Below, piece after piece: positions 52,040-61,088 of a DNA stretch of 64,000 bases (its first letter is position 1; the number at the start of each line of letters is the position of its first letter). Origin of the DNA: Cryptosporangium phraense. Its GTDB lineage: Bacteria; Actinomycetota; Actinomycetes; Mycobacteriales; Cryptosporangiaceae. The stretch spans positions 1 to 64,000 of the forward strand of contig NZ_VIRS01000002.1 in NCBI RefSeq assembly GCF_006912135.1, written 5' to 3'. The notes beneath the pieces are model-generated. The model was not told where the DNA came from, made no database searches, and saw nothing but the letters and a program-made list of their open reading frames with translations. The position numbers were made by a program, and so were the translations under genes.

Positions 52040-54381
52040 TTGTCCTCCCACCAGGGGGGATCGTCGTTGTCCCAGTCGCCGTCGTCGTCGTTCCAGGGTG
52101 GGTTGTCCCAGTCGTCCTCGTCGTCGTCGGACGGGGTCGTCTTCTTCGGGGCGGGCGGGATGTAGGGCGCTTTGTACTCGCCGGCGCCGGCCGAGGCGCT
52201 GGGCCGTGGTTTCGGTGTGGGGGATGCCGAGGTCGGCGGGGCGCTGGGGGTGGCGGCGGCCGGGGAGGGGCGTTGGGTGCTCTCGGGGCTCTCGTCGGCT
52301 GAGTTGCCGGTGAGGGAGGGGAGGACGAGGACGGAGATCAGGGCCAGGATCGCGAGGACCGCGCCGCCGCCGGCTCCGAGGAGGAGGAGTTTGGTGCGGT
52401 TTTTCTTCGGGGTGGCGAGGGACCACTTGTCGGGGGTGGGGGTGGGGAAGTCGAGGGTTTCGGGAGGGGAGGTGGGTGCGCCGAAGACGGCGGCCGGGGC
52501 GGGGGGAGGTGTTCGGTCTCGGGAGGTGGGGGGTTTGGGTGGGGTGGAAGCGGGGTTGCCTGGAGTGGCCGGGCCGGGGGCCGCCGGCGTGCCGGAGGTG
52601 CCTGGGGCCGTTGGGCGAGTGCCGCTCGGGGCGGGCGGGCCGGAGGCGCCGGGGCCGCTGGGCGTAGCCGGGGTTGAGGTGAGCGCGGAACTGGACGCAC
52701 CGAGACCGGGAGCGTTGGGCCCGCTTGCGGCGGAGATGTCGGGAGTGGCCGCAGTAGCGGCGACGGGAATGCTGGGCGTGGCCGGAGTGGGGGCATCGGG
52801 GGTGCCCGGACCACTGGGCGTTGGCCGAGCGGGTACGGCTGGGCTGGTGCGACTGGCCTGAGCCGCACCGTTGGAGGAAGGCCGACCGGTGGCCGACGGG
52901 CCGGCCGAAGCGGCTGGCGGCGTCGGCGGGCGAAGAGCCGCTGAACCGGGCTGGATCGTTGCTTCGCTGGGGCCAGCGATTGCGGGGGTGGACCCGATGC
53001 GCATGGTCGACGGGGCGCCGGACACGGGCGCTCCTGCAGGCGGGGCTCCCGGCGGCCGGATGCTCGATGGCGAGGCTGCTGTGTCCGGCGCCCGGAAGCT
53101 CGATGGCGGGGTACTCGGGGGCGGGGCGCTCGGGGGCGGGGAGCTCGCTGGGGGGCCTCCGGGGGGCGGCGTGCGACCGGCGGTCGCCGGGGTGCTCGGC
53201 GTAGGCGCGCCGGGCGCAGTTCCGGCCGCGCGGCCGGGAGCGGGCTGGGGCGCGGCCGGGAGCGATGGAGACTCAGGTTCGGGGATGCCCGCTCGGCGCG
53301 CGGGGGCGGAGTAGGCATCGGTTCCGGGCCAGACGGTCGGAACCGGCGGCAACGCGGTGGGGCCATCGCCCAGAGGGAGGGCTCCGGGCGCGAACAGGGC
53401 GGTAGGTGCTCCGGAGACCGGGGCCTGGGAGAACGCCGGGGGCGCCGCCCCCACCCTCGACGCCCCCGCGCTGTCCTGAGCCGATGCGATGGCCCCAGAC
53501 GTGGGAGGCGCGGATTCGGACAGCGCCGAGTTGGGTGGCGCAGGCGTCGACGGCGCCGCGGCCAGCGGTGTGGTTGCTGGTCGGGCCGGGGTTTGCTGCG
53601 GGGGTGGGTCCAGGGGAGAGGGCATTCGAGCGGTCATTCCCGCTGGCGGCGTCCCGAGGGGAGGCTCACTCGGCCGACCTGGCCCATTCAGTCCGGCGCC
53701 CTCAGCGGTCCCGCTGTGGGTTGGTGGCTGTGGCGCGCCCGGACCCGAAGCCCCCCGTGGAGCTGTTGCCCACTGCGGCGCTCCGAATGGAGACCCCAAC
53801 GGTGCTCCGCCGAGCGGCGACCCTCCGAGCGGCCTCGCTCCGTACGGCGCTCCGCCGAGCGGCGATCCCCCGACCGGCGCCCCGCCGAGTGGCGATCCGC
53901 CGAGCGGCCTCGCTCCGTACGGCGCTCCGCCGAGCGGCCCCGCTCCGAGCGGCGCTCCGCCGAGTGGCCCCGCTCCGAGCGGCCCCGCCCCGAGGGGTGA
54001 CCCTCCGCGCTGCGGCGGAGCCCCCAGCTGCGGGCCTCCCGGCGGCCCGGCCCCTAGCGGCCCACCCCCCGGCGGCGGTGGCGGCGTTCCTCGGAGGGAG
54101 CCCTCCGGACCCGGAGGCGACGGCGCCTCCGGCGGCTGGTCGCCGCGCGCACCCGGCGGCTGCTCTCCGCGCGCGCCCCGCGGCGAATCTCCCTCCGGCA
54201 GAGGCGAACCGAACGTCGGAACCGTCCGGAGCGGAACCGTCGGATCCCCCGAACCACCCTGAGATCTGCGCCCCCCACGCTTCGCCGCCGCGGCGGCTCT
54301 CGCTAACGCGGCCGCTACGGTCGGCTCGTCGGGAAGGCCGTCCGGCGTCGAGCCGGGAGCGGACGGGTGTTCCGGCGCCAT
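52036..54381 (-). CDS. proline/glycine-repeat single-pass membrane protein with acidic Trp-rich tail
   Basis: A 781-residue low-complexity protein. The N-terminal part has about 17 pentapeptide repeats of the form xGxxP (LGGAP, LGAGP, YGARP, LGGSP). A long Pro/Ala/Ser/Thr region follows, then basic KKNRTK, one TM helix (about 665-690), a Pro/Ser/Ala spacer, and a C-terminus rich in Asp, Trp, Asn and Pro (DDDEDDWDNPPWNDDD). This layout suggests a cytoplasmic repeat region and a short outside tail. I do not recognise a family. ATG 54381 follows GAGGAG; longer starts exist at 54423. Confidence 0.7.
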   Translation of the reverse strand: MAPEHPSAPGSTPDGLPDEPTVAAALARAAAAAKRGGRRSQGGSGDPTVPLRTVPTFGSPLPEGDSPRGARGEQPPGARGDQPPEAPSPPGPEGSLRGTPPPPPGGGPLGAGPPGGPQLGAPPQRGGSPLGAGPLGAGPLGGAPLGAGPLGGAPYGARPLGGSPLGGAPVGGSPLGGAPYGARPLGGSPLGGAPLGSPFGAPQWATAPRGASGPGAPQPPTHSGTAEGAGLNGPGRPSEPPLGTPPAGMTARMPSPLDPPPQQTPARPATTPLAAAPSTPAPPNSALSESAPPTSGAIASAQDSAGASRVGAAPPAFSQAPVSGAPTALFAPGALPLGDGPTALPPVPTVWPGTDAYSAPARRAGIPEPESPSLPAAPQPAPGRAAGTAPGAPTPSTPATAGRTPPPGGPPASSPPPSAPPPSTPPSSFRAPDTAASPSSIRPPGAPPAGAPVSGAPSTMRIGSTPAIAGPSEATIQPGSAALRPPTPPAASAGPSATGRPSSNGAAQASRTSPAVPARPTPSGPGTPDAPTPATPSIPVAATAATPDISAASGPNAPGLGASSSALTSTPATPSGPGASGPPAPSGTRPTAPGTSGTPAAPGPATPGNPASTPPKPPTSRDRTPPPAPAAVFGAPTSPPETLDFPTPTPDKWSLATPKKNRTKLLLLGAGGGAVLAILALISVLVLPSLTGNSADESPESTQRPSPAAATPSAPPTSASPTPKPRPSASAGAGEYKAPYIPPAPKKTTPSDDDEDDWDNPPWNDDDGDWDNDDPPWWEDN
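53790..54010 (-). repeat. 15-bp coding repeats (xGxxP pentapeptides)
   Basis: Imperfect 15-base units encode the pentapeptide run LGGAP/LGAGP/YGARP/LGGSP within the gene at 52036-54381. The same 30-base block (GCGGCCTCGCTCCGTACGGC and neighbours) recurs twice, a sign of recent unequal duplication. Confidence 0.8.
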
Positions 54382-54503
54382 CGTTCTCCTCGGGTCGGGC
54401 TGCATCATTCCAGTGCGGTCCACCCCCTGGTCGACGGGGTCGCGCGGTATACCGGTAACGCGTCGAAAACGCGGACTGAACCGGCACGCGGCACACTGCG
54501 GTC

Positions 54504-56282
54504 ATGTCGAGCACACGGCGGGAGCGAACGGGGCACGTCATCGTCTGCGGCCTGCACGGCGTCGGCCTCCGTACGGTGGAACAGTTGCACCTGGCCGGGG
54601 TGCCCGTCGTCGTGGTCGACGACGACCCCGACCCGCGCCTGACCCGGACCGTCTCCGGCTGGGGCATACCGCTCGTGCGCGGGAGTTCCCGCGCCACCGA
54701 CACCCTCCTCGACGCCGGCCTACCCGGCGCGACCGCGGTGGTGTGCGTCGAGCCCGACGATCTGCACGCGCTCGAGACGGCGCTCCTGGTACGTCAGCTT
54801 CGACCGGACGTCCGACTGGCGGTGGAGCTGTCGAACGCGGCGGTCGGCCGCGCGGTGGCGGACGTGACCGGGGCGGGGAGCGTGATCGACGTGGCGGCGC
54901 TCGCGGCGCCGTCGGTGGTGGAGGCGTGCCTCGAGCGGCGCACGCACCCGATCGACCTCGGCGGCGAAGAGTTCCTCGCCGCCGAGGTCACTGCGACCGC
55001 GGACGGGACCCTCCGGGAGCTCTACGGAGACCTGGCCCCGATCGCCGTGGTCCCGGCGGAAGCCGGGGAAGAAGACGCGGAGCTCGTCGTGTGCCCGGGA
55101 CGGGACCACGCCGTCCGCGCCGGCGACCGGATCACCGCGCTCGGCACCCGGAGCGACTTCGCCGACCGCGGTCTGAAGACCTCCGACACCAGCAGAACCA
55201 CCGGCCAGCGCCCGCACCGGCCCAACCCACTCATGCTCGCCCGCACGATGATCCGCGAGACCGACCCCGCGCTCCGCTTCACGATCAGCGCGCTGATCAC
55301 GCTGATGGCGCTCTCGGTCTGCATGCTGCTGATCGGCTACCGCAAACCCGACGGCAGCCGCATGTCGCTCCTCGACGCGCTGTACTTCACGGTCGAGACC
55401 GTCGGCACGATCGGCTATGGCGACTTCTCGTTCGCGGCCCAGGACGACTGGCTGCGCGCCTACGCGGTCGGGTTCATGATCACCGGCGCGATGCTCGCCG
55501 CGATCTCGTTCGCGCTGCTCACGAACCTGCTGATCAGCAAGCGGATCGCCGAGGCGCTCGGCCGCGGCGAGGTCGGGAAGCGGTCCGGGCACGTGATCGT
55601 CGTCGGGCTCGGGGCGGTCGGGATCCGGACGGTCGAGGGGCTGCTGGCCGAGGGGCGCGACGTCGTGGTCGTCGACCGGGACGAGAACAACCGCTACCTG
55701 GCGCAGGCCCGGGCGCTCAAGGTCCCGGTCGTGATCGCCGACGCGACGCTGCCGCAGACGCTGCAGACCGTGAACCTGCCCTCGGCCAGCGCCGTCGCGG
55801 TGCTGACCAGCGACGACCTGGTCAACATCGAGACCGGTCTGGTGGTCCGCGACCAGCTCGGCGAGCGGTGGAGCGAGGTTCCGGTCGTGCTTCGGCTCTT
55901 CGACCGGCAGCTCGCCACGACCGTCGAGCGCAGCTTCGGCTTCGGCCACGTCCGGTCGACCGCGGCGCTGGCCGCGCCGTGGTTCGTCGGTGCGGCGCTC
56001 GGTCTCGACGTCCTGGGGACGTTCTACGTCGAGCACCAGCCGTTCCTGATCGCGGCGCTGTCGGTGGCGACCGGGGGCGGGCTCGACGGGCTGGCGATGC
56101 AGGACCTCTCGGCGCGGACCCGGGTGATCGCGATCAGCCGGGCGGCCGGGAAGCTCGAACATCCGCCCCGCAGCGGCACGCGGTTCGGCGCCGGGGACCG
56201 GGCCTACCTGGTCGGGCCGTACGAGGAGCTGCTGCAGGTGCTCCGACGAGACGCGCTCTCGCCCTCACAAATACCCCAATAA
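54504..56282 (+). CDS. potassium channel with N- and C-terminal RCK (TrkA-N) domains
   Basis: A 592-residue protein. Residues about 8-220 form a first NAD-binding RCK domain (HVIVCGLHGVGLRTVEQL). Two TM helices (about 258-282 and 325-345) flank the pore with selectivity filter TVGTIGYGDF (GYG 304-306). A second RCK domain (HVIVVGLGAVGIRTVEGLL) closes the chain. The order RCK-TM-pore-TM-RCK differs from the usual channel with RCK only at the C-terminus. It conducts K+, gated by ligands bound to RCK. No operon partner is evident; the Pro-rich protein is divergent. Confidence 0.9.
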   Translation: MSSTRRERTGHVIVCGLHGVGLRTVEQLHLAGVPVVVVDDDPDPRLTRTVSGWGIPLVRGSSRATDTLLDAGLPGATAVVCVEPDDLHALETALLVRQLRPDVRLAVELSNAAVGRAVADVTGAGSVIDVAALAAPSVVEACLERRTHPIDLGGEEFLAAEVTATADGTLRELYGDLAPIAVVPAEAGEEDAELVVCPGRDHAVRAGDRITALGTRSDFADRGLKTSDTSRTTGQRPHRPNPLMLARTMIRETDPALRFTISALITLMALSVCMLLIGYRKPDGSRMSLLDALYFTVETVGTIGYGDFSFAAQDDWLRAYAVGFMITGAMLAAISFALLTNLLISKRIAEALGRGEVGKRSGHVIVVGLGAVGIRTVEGLLAEGRDVVVVDRDENNRYLAQARALKVPVVIADATLPQTLQTVNLPSASAVAVLTSDDLVNIETGLVVRDQLGERWSEVPVVLRLFDRQLATTVERSFGFGHVRSTAALAAPWFVGAALGLDVLGTFYVEHQPFLIAALSVATGGGLDGLAMQDLSARTRVIAISRAAGKLEHPPRSGTRFGAGDRAYLVGPYEELLQVLRRDALSPSQIPQ

Positions 56283-56302
56283 ATGCCGTATCGTGACGTT
56301 TC

Positions 56303-56593
56303 ATGCGGGTACGCCTGGCGGTCAACGACCTCTTCTTCGTGCTGGACGAGAAGATGTGCGAGAAGACCCTGGAAGCCAACATCGCGGAGGTCGGTCCGCT
56401 GAGCAGGCAGGACGCCGGGGACTACATGATGAACACGCTGCGGGCCCGGCTCTCGACCGGCCACGACGCGTGGATCATCGGCTACCGGGCCCTGCCTGAC
56501 CCGACCCGCCACACGCTCGACCCGTACGGCTCGCCCGGACGTCACTGGATCCGGGCCGCGGCCGTTTACTACCTCGCGAACGTGCCGGGCTAG
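56303..56593 (+). CDS. small hypothetical protein
   Basis: A 96-residue soluble protein without signal peptide or TM helix, starting at an ATG 20 bases after the channel gene. Visible features are VRLAVNDLFFVLDEKMCEKT, with one Cys, and the C-terminal GSPGRHWIRAAAVYYLANVPG (written here in overlapping view: GRHWIRAAAVYYLA). It is short, well-formed and followed 7 bases later by another small gene, so it is probably real. I do not recognise the family. Confidence 0.6.
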   Translation: MRVRLAVNDLFFVLDEKMCEKTLEANIAEVGPLSRQDAGDYMMNTLRARLSTGHDAWIIGYRALPDPTRHTLDPYGSPGRHWIRAAAVYYLANVPG

Positions 56594-56600
56594 GAGAATC

Positions 56601-56882
56601 GTGACGCTGTCGAAGATCTGTGGCGTGGCCCTCGTCGGTGCGGCCGCCGCCCTCGCGTTCGCCGCACCGGCCACCGCGACCCAGCCCGCCACCCACAGCG
56701 CGAAAACCTGTACCGAGCGCACCTACACCTGCGGTTTCGACACCGGCTACCTGCAGGGCCGCCGGGACGCGACGCGTCACTGCGGCCCCTCACCCGAGCT
56801 CGGCCGCAGCGACCGCACCGACACCTACCCCCAGGGCTACACCGACGGGTACGACACCGGCTTCCGTTCCTACTGCCGCTGA
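56601..56882 (+). CDS. small secreted protein with four cysteines
   Basis: A 93-residue protein with a signal peptide (VALVGAAAALAFAAPATA, cleavage about residue 26). The mature part of about 65 residues holds four Cys (in CTERTYTCGFDTGY, HCGPS and the final YC) and two FDTGY/YDTGF-like repeats. The Cys count is even, so disulfides outside the cell are likely. The start is a GTG. It follows the small cytosolic gene by 7 bases and converges with the FHA-ABC gene. I do not recognise the family. Confidence 0.65.
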   Translation: MTLSKICGVALVGAAAALAFAAPATATQPATHSAKTCTERTYTCGFDTGYLQGRRDATRHCGPSPELGRSDRTDTYPQGYTDGYDTGFRSYCR

Positions 56883-56894
56883 GCAGGCGACCCG

Positions 56895-59800
56895 TCACGA
56901 CGCCGGGGGCAACCGCCGGAGCTCCGGGGGCAACATCCGGATCGACGACAGGCGCTCGCCGCCGAGCGGTGCCGACGGCGTGCGGCGGGCGGTGAGCGCC
57001 GCCGCGACCGACGGTAGTTGCGTGGCCAGGTGGTACAGCGCCTGCTCGGACAGGATCCCGAGCTCCATCCGCCGGTCCGCGACCAGTTGCGCGGCCGTGT
57101 CGTCGCCGAGCAGCGCACCCAGCCCGAACACCTGGCCGGGCCCGAGCTCCGCGACCGGCACCGGACGCCCGGCCGGGTCCGGCGCGAACACCCGCCCCGA
57201 CCCGCTCACCACGACCGCGAGCTGCCCACTGCGGGCCGGCAGCGTGTCGCCGCGCTCCAGCCGGATCTCCCGCAACGCCTGCGCCGCGACGCCCAGCCCA
57301 GCGGCGTCCAGACCCGCGAAGATCGGGACCTGAGCCAGCGCGCGCGTCGGATCCACCATCTGGCCGGAGATGTCGGCCGGCCGGGGCAGACCGTTCTGCT
57401 CGGCCCAGAGGTCGGCGTAGATGCCGCCGAGCGCCACCAGGTCGTCGTGCCTGCCCTGCTCGACGACCTGACCGCTCTCCAGCACGTAGATCTGGTCGTA
57501 GTCGACGATCGACGTGAGCCGGTGGGTCACCGCGATCAGCGTCCGGCCGCCGGCGACCTGGTCGAGCGTCTCGGCGACCAGCCGCTCGGTGCGCGGGTCG
57601 AGCGCCGAGGTGGCCTCATCCAGCAGCAGGACGGCCGGGTCGCGCAGCAGCGCCCGGGCGATCGCGAGCCGCTGCCGCTGGCCGCCGGAGAGGCGCACGC
57701 CCCGCTCGCCGACCGGGGTGTCGTAGCCGCGGGGCAGCGTCATGATGTATTCGTGCAGCTGAGCCGCTCGCGCGGCCTTCTCGATGTCCTCCGGTGCGGC
57801 GCCCAGCCGGCCGAGGCCGATGTTGTCGCGCAGCGTCCCGTCGAACAGGAACGTCTCCTGGAAGACGACGCCGAGCTGACCGCGCAGTGACGCGAGCGTC
57901 GCACCGCGGATGTCCCGGCCGTCGAACAGCACCGCACCCTGGTCGGGGTCGTAGAACCGCATCATGAGCTGCAGCGTCGACGACTTCCCGGCCCCGGTCG
58001 GGCCGACGAACGCGACCTTCGTCCCGGCCTGGATCGTGACGTTGATCCCGCGCAGCGTCGGTCGGTCGCCGTCGTAGGAGAACCCGACGTCGGCCAGCCG
58101 GATCTCGCGCCGCACCGGCGGCAGCGGGGTCGCCTGCGGGTGGTCGTCGATGTCGGGCTTGGCCAGCAGGATCTCGTTGACCCGGGAGAGCGCGCCGGTC
58201 GCGGTCTGGATCAGCTGCCCGATGCCGGTCAGCGCGGTCACCGGCCCGACGACGCCGCTGACCAGCGCCACCGCGGCGGCGAAGTTGCCCAGGCTGAGCC
58301 GGTCGTTGATCACCAGGTAGCTACCGACGACGAGCATGACCAGGCGCAGCGTCGTCACCACGGCGTCCACCGACAGGTCGAACAGGCCGCTGAACAGCTG
58401 CAGCGAGAGCTGCCGCTTGAACACCCGGTCGGACTGACGCTTGAACTTCCGGCGCTCCTCGTCCTCGAGGCCGAAGGCCGAGACGACCGGGTGGGCCTGA
58501 TAGCTCTCGGCCGCGACCGAGACCAGCGCGCCCATGTTCTCCTGCACGGCCTTGCTGCGCTTGAGCGCGCCGCCGTCCATCCGCCGGTAGATGAACCCGA
58601 CGATCGGGGCGCCGATCAGCACGATGACGCCGAGGATCCAGCTCAGCCCGAGCAGCGTGCCCGCCGCGACCAGCAGCGACGCCACCTGGAACGTGCCGTC
58701 CCGGACCGTGTTCGACAGGCCCTGCTCCAGCTGCCCGACGTCGGACAGCAGGCGGGACAGGATGTCGCCCTGCTTGCGGCCGGAGTACCAGCGGGCCGAC
58801 AGCGTCTGCAGCCCGCTGAACATCTGCGTGCGCAGCTCGCGGACGATCGACGCGCTGACGTACGCGGACACGTAGTTGCGCCGCAGCTCGGCGAGCAGCG
58901 AGATCACGAACGTGCCGGCCAGGATGCCGACCAGCGTCCCGATGAACTTCAGGTCGGCGTTGCCGCGGGTCAGCTCGTTGATCAGCCGGGAGAACGCGAA
59001 CGGGAAGATCGCGACGAACCCGAGCTGGGCCAGCAGGTAGATGCCGATCTCGATCTCGCGCCGGACGTGCGGTCGCAGGTACCGCAGGGCCAGCTTGAGG
59101 AACGCGGTGATCCGGATCGGCTCGTCCTCGACCTCGAGCGAGCGCTGCCACTGCTCCTCCAGGCCGGAGAGGCCGAGGCCGTAGACCTCCTGGACGACGC
59201 TGTCGGTCGCGCCCGGCCGGGCGGTCGTGAAGACCTTCCAGAGGTCCGCTTCGCTGCCCCGGTCGAGGAGGAATCGGACGAAACTGAGCGCCATCAGCGT
59301 GCGCAGCTCGCCTTCGGCGCGCACGAGCGGCGGGAGGCCCCGCTCCTCGTCGATGTCGGCGAGGTACGTGTCGGCCGAGGGGACGCCGCACAGGTGCAGG
59401 CCGTACCCCTCGATGAGCAGTTCGACGTCGTTCGCGGCCGGAAGCGCGGCCCCGAAGAACAGCGCGAGCGGGCGCTCGGGGGGCTCGGGCGGGTTCTCGG
59501 CCGTGACCACGACCCAGATCTCGCCGCGGGCCGCGTCGACGACCGTGCCGGAGGTGAGGACCATGCCCGGGTCGTCGGGGTCGGGGAACGGGTCGACGAG
59601 GCAGATCTGGGGCTTCACGCCCCAGGGCTCGGAGCCGAGGCCGGCCAGGCGCTTGCGCGCTCGTTTGACCGCGGTCGCGTAGGCGGTGGCGGCGGCTTCC
59701 CCGGCGGAGCCGGGGCGGTAGCGCAGGACGGCGGCGTCGGTCTCTTTGGCGACCATCTGGTCGAGGGCGGGGCGGAGCGGGAACGGGTTCCCGGTCTGGA

Positions 59801-61088
59801 ACGCCTGGCCCTCGGCGGCGGCGCCGCCAAATCCCTGGGGGACGCCAACTCGCGCGCCGTCAGGCCCGGGCCCGCCCGGACCGGGTCGGTTCGGGCCGGG
59901 TCCGTTCGGGCCGGGCCTGATCGGGCCGGCGGCCCGAGCGCCGCCCTGGGCGGGAGGAGCCCCAACGACGGCCCGCCCGGCGACGGGCACGCCGACGGGG
60001 GGTGCGCCTGCTGGGGCGCCCGCGGGCACGGGGGCGCCGGGCGCGGGGGCGCCGGGCGCGGGCGCGCCACCGCCGGCGGGCGCGCCCACTGCGGGTGCGC
60101 TGACTGCGGCTGACCCGACAACGGGCGCCGACCCGAACTGCGCAGGCCCGCCTTGGGGCTGCCCGCCGTAGGGCGGCGCTGACTGGGGATGTCCGTGGGG
60201 CGGCGCCGGCTGAGGTTGCCCGCCGTAGGGAGGTGCCGCCACCTGCGCGTGCCCAGCCTGCGCCGACCCACCGTGGCCGCGCTCGGCGTACGCCGATCCA
60301 GCCTGCGCCGATCCGACCTGCGCGGACCCGACCTGCGCGGACCCGACCTGCGCCGATCCGGCCCGGGCCGCCCCGGCTTGAGCTGCGCCCGGCTGAGCGG
60401 AGCCAACGTGCGCTGAGCCCACCGCCGCAGCACCGGCTGCGGGCCCGACGCCGGCTGCCCCACCTCCGGGCCTGACACCGCCGGGCCCACCCGCAGGGCC
60501 TGCGCCGCCCGCAGCCGGCCGTTGGGGCGGCGTCACCGGCACCGCGGCCCGCCCAGCCGGCGCTCCACCGTCACCCGCCCCCTGCTGACCCCCAGCCTGA
60601 CCCCCCGGCGGCGCCCCAGCCGGAGCCCCGGCCTGACCCCCCAGCGGCGCCCCAGCCGGAGCCCCGGCCTGCGCCCCCGCCGGGCCCGCCGGGCCCGCGA
60701 CCCGCGCGCTCCCGAGCGCCCCACCGCGCCCATCCGCCGCAGGCAGATCCGCCGTCGGCCCCCCAGCCGAATCCGGCAACCCACCAGAGACCTGAGCCCC
60801 CAGAACCGCGATCCGAACATCGCCCATCCCGACCACGTCACCCGGATTGAGCAACGTCTCGGCCTGAATCGGCGTCCCGTTGACCGTCGTCCCGTTCGTG
60901 CTCCCGAGATCCCGCACGGTCAGAAAGTCCTCGACGCTGGTCAGCGCCGCATGCCGCCGCGAAGTCTCCGGGTCGGACAGCAGAATCCCGGACGCATCCC
61001 GCCCGACCTCGACGACCCCTTCGATCACCGCCGACCGCGGCGCGAGCCCCGGCTCCCGGACCTCGACGAGCTGAGCCAACCGACTCAC
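56895..61088 (-). CDS. giant fusion: FHA - peptidase-like - ABC exporter - cyclic-nucleotide-binding-like
   Basis: A 1397-residue protein. FHA (about 20-95; VGRDASGILL, SRRHAAL, STNGTTVNG) binds phosphothreonine. A Pro/Ala/Gly-repeat linker runs to about 425. Residues about 430-650 resemble a gluzincin peptidase-MA domain (FVRFLLDRG, LSGLEEQWQRSL), but HExxH is absent. An exporter TM domain (six helices, about 680-960) and an ATPase follow: Walker A GPTGAGKSS (Lys1035), LSGGQRQRLA, and LLLDEATSALD. The C-terminus looks like a cNMP domain lacking the usual Glu and Arg (GLGALLGDDTAAQLVAD). It probably works as a dimeric exporter. The GTG overlaps the upstream stop (GTGA). Confidence 0.85.
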   Translation of the reverse strand: MSRLAQLVEVREPGLAPRSAVIEGVVEVGRDASGILLSDPETSRRHAALTSVEDFLTVRDLGSTNGTTVNGTPIQAETLLNPGDVVGMGDVRIAVLGAQVSGGLPDSAGGPTADLPAADGRGGALGSARVAGPAGPAGAQAGAPAGAPLGGQAGAPAGAPPGGQAGGQQGAGDGGAPAGRAAVPVTPPQRPAAGGAGPAGGPGGVRPGGGAAGVGPAAGAAAVGSAHVGSAQPGAAQAGAARAGSAQVGSAQVGSAQVGSAQAGSAYAERGHGGSAQAGHAQVAAPPYGGQPQPAPPHGHPQSAPPYGGQPQGGPAQFGSAPVVGSAAVSAPAVGAPAGGGAPAPGAPAPGAPVPAGAPAGAPPVGVPVAGRAVVGAPPAQGGARAAGPIRPGPNGPGPNRPGPGGPGPDGARVGVPQGFGGAAAEGQAFQTGNPFPLRPALDQMVAKETDAAVLRYRPGSAGEAAATAYATAVKRARKRLAGLGSEPWGVKPQICLVDPFPDPDDPGMVLTSGTVVDAARGEIWVVVTAENPPEPPERPLALFFGAALPAANDVELLIEGYGLHLCGVPSADTYLADIDEERGLPPLVRAEGELRTLMALSFVRFLLDRGSEADLWKVFTTARPGATDSVVQEVYGLGLSGLEEQWQRSLEVEDEPIRITAFLKLALRYLRPHVRREIEIGIYLLAQLGFVAIFPFAFSRLINELTRGNADLKFIGTLVGILAGTFVISLLAELRRNYVSAYVSASIVRELRTQMFSGLQTLSARWYSGRKQGDILSRLLSDVGQLEQGLSNTVRDGTFQVASLLVAAGTLLGLSWILGVIVLIGAPIVGFIYRRMDGGALKRSKAVQENMGALVSVAAESYQAHPVVSAFGLEDEERRKFKRQSDRVFKRQLSLQLFSGLFDLSVDAVVTTLRLVMLVVGSYLVINDRLSLGNFAAAVALVSGVVGPVTALTGIGQLIQTATGALSRVNEILLAKPDIDDHPQATPLPPVRREIRLADVGFSYDGDRPTLRGINVTIQAGTKVAFVGPTGAGKSSTLQLMMRFYDPDQGAVLFDGRDIRGATLASLRGQLGVVFQETFLFDGTLRDNIGLGRLGAAPEDIEKAARAAQLHEYIMTLPRGYDTPVGERGVRLSGGQRQRLAIARALLRDPAVLLLDEATSALDPRTERLVAETLDQVAGGRTLIAVTHRLTSIVDYDQIYVLESGQVVEQGRHDDLVALGGIYADLWAEQNGLPRPADISGQMVDPTRALAQVPIFAGLDAAGLGVAAQALREIRLERGDTLPARSGQLAVVVSGSGRVFAPDPAGRPVPVAELGPGQVFGLGALLGDDTAAQLVADRRMELGILSEQALYHLATQLPSVAAALTARRTPSAPLGGERLSSIRMLPPELRRLPPAS
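60286..60385 (-). repeat. 15-bp coding repeats in the FHA-ABC linker
   Basis: Near-identical 15-base units (CGACCTGCGCGGACC type) encode GSAQV/GSAQA pentapeptides in the linker of the FHA-ABC fusion. They are in frame and coding, not an independent element. Confidence 0.75.

Noticed and set aside
49652-52426. Upstream extension of the phosphofructokinase frame to a 1359-codon open frame
   Set aside because: The extension is antisense to the GGDEF-EAL gene and is low-complexity; phosphofructokinase similarity begins near the ATG at 49651.
53790-54010. Possible CRISPR-like or mobile repeat array
   Set aside because: The repeats are 15-base coding units without spacers and stay in frame in the Pro/Gly-rich protein gene.
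58140-60113. 657-codon open frame on the plus strand
   Set aside because: It is antisense to the FHA-ABC gene, with no domain, and is explained by codon bias.
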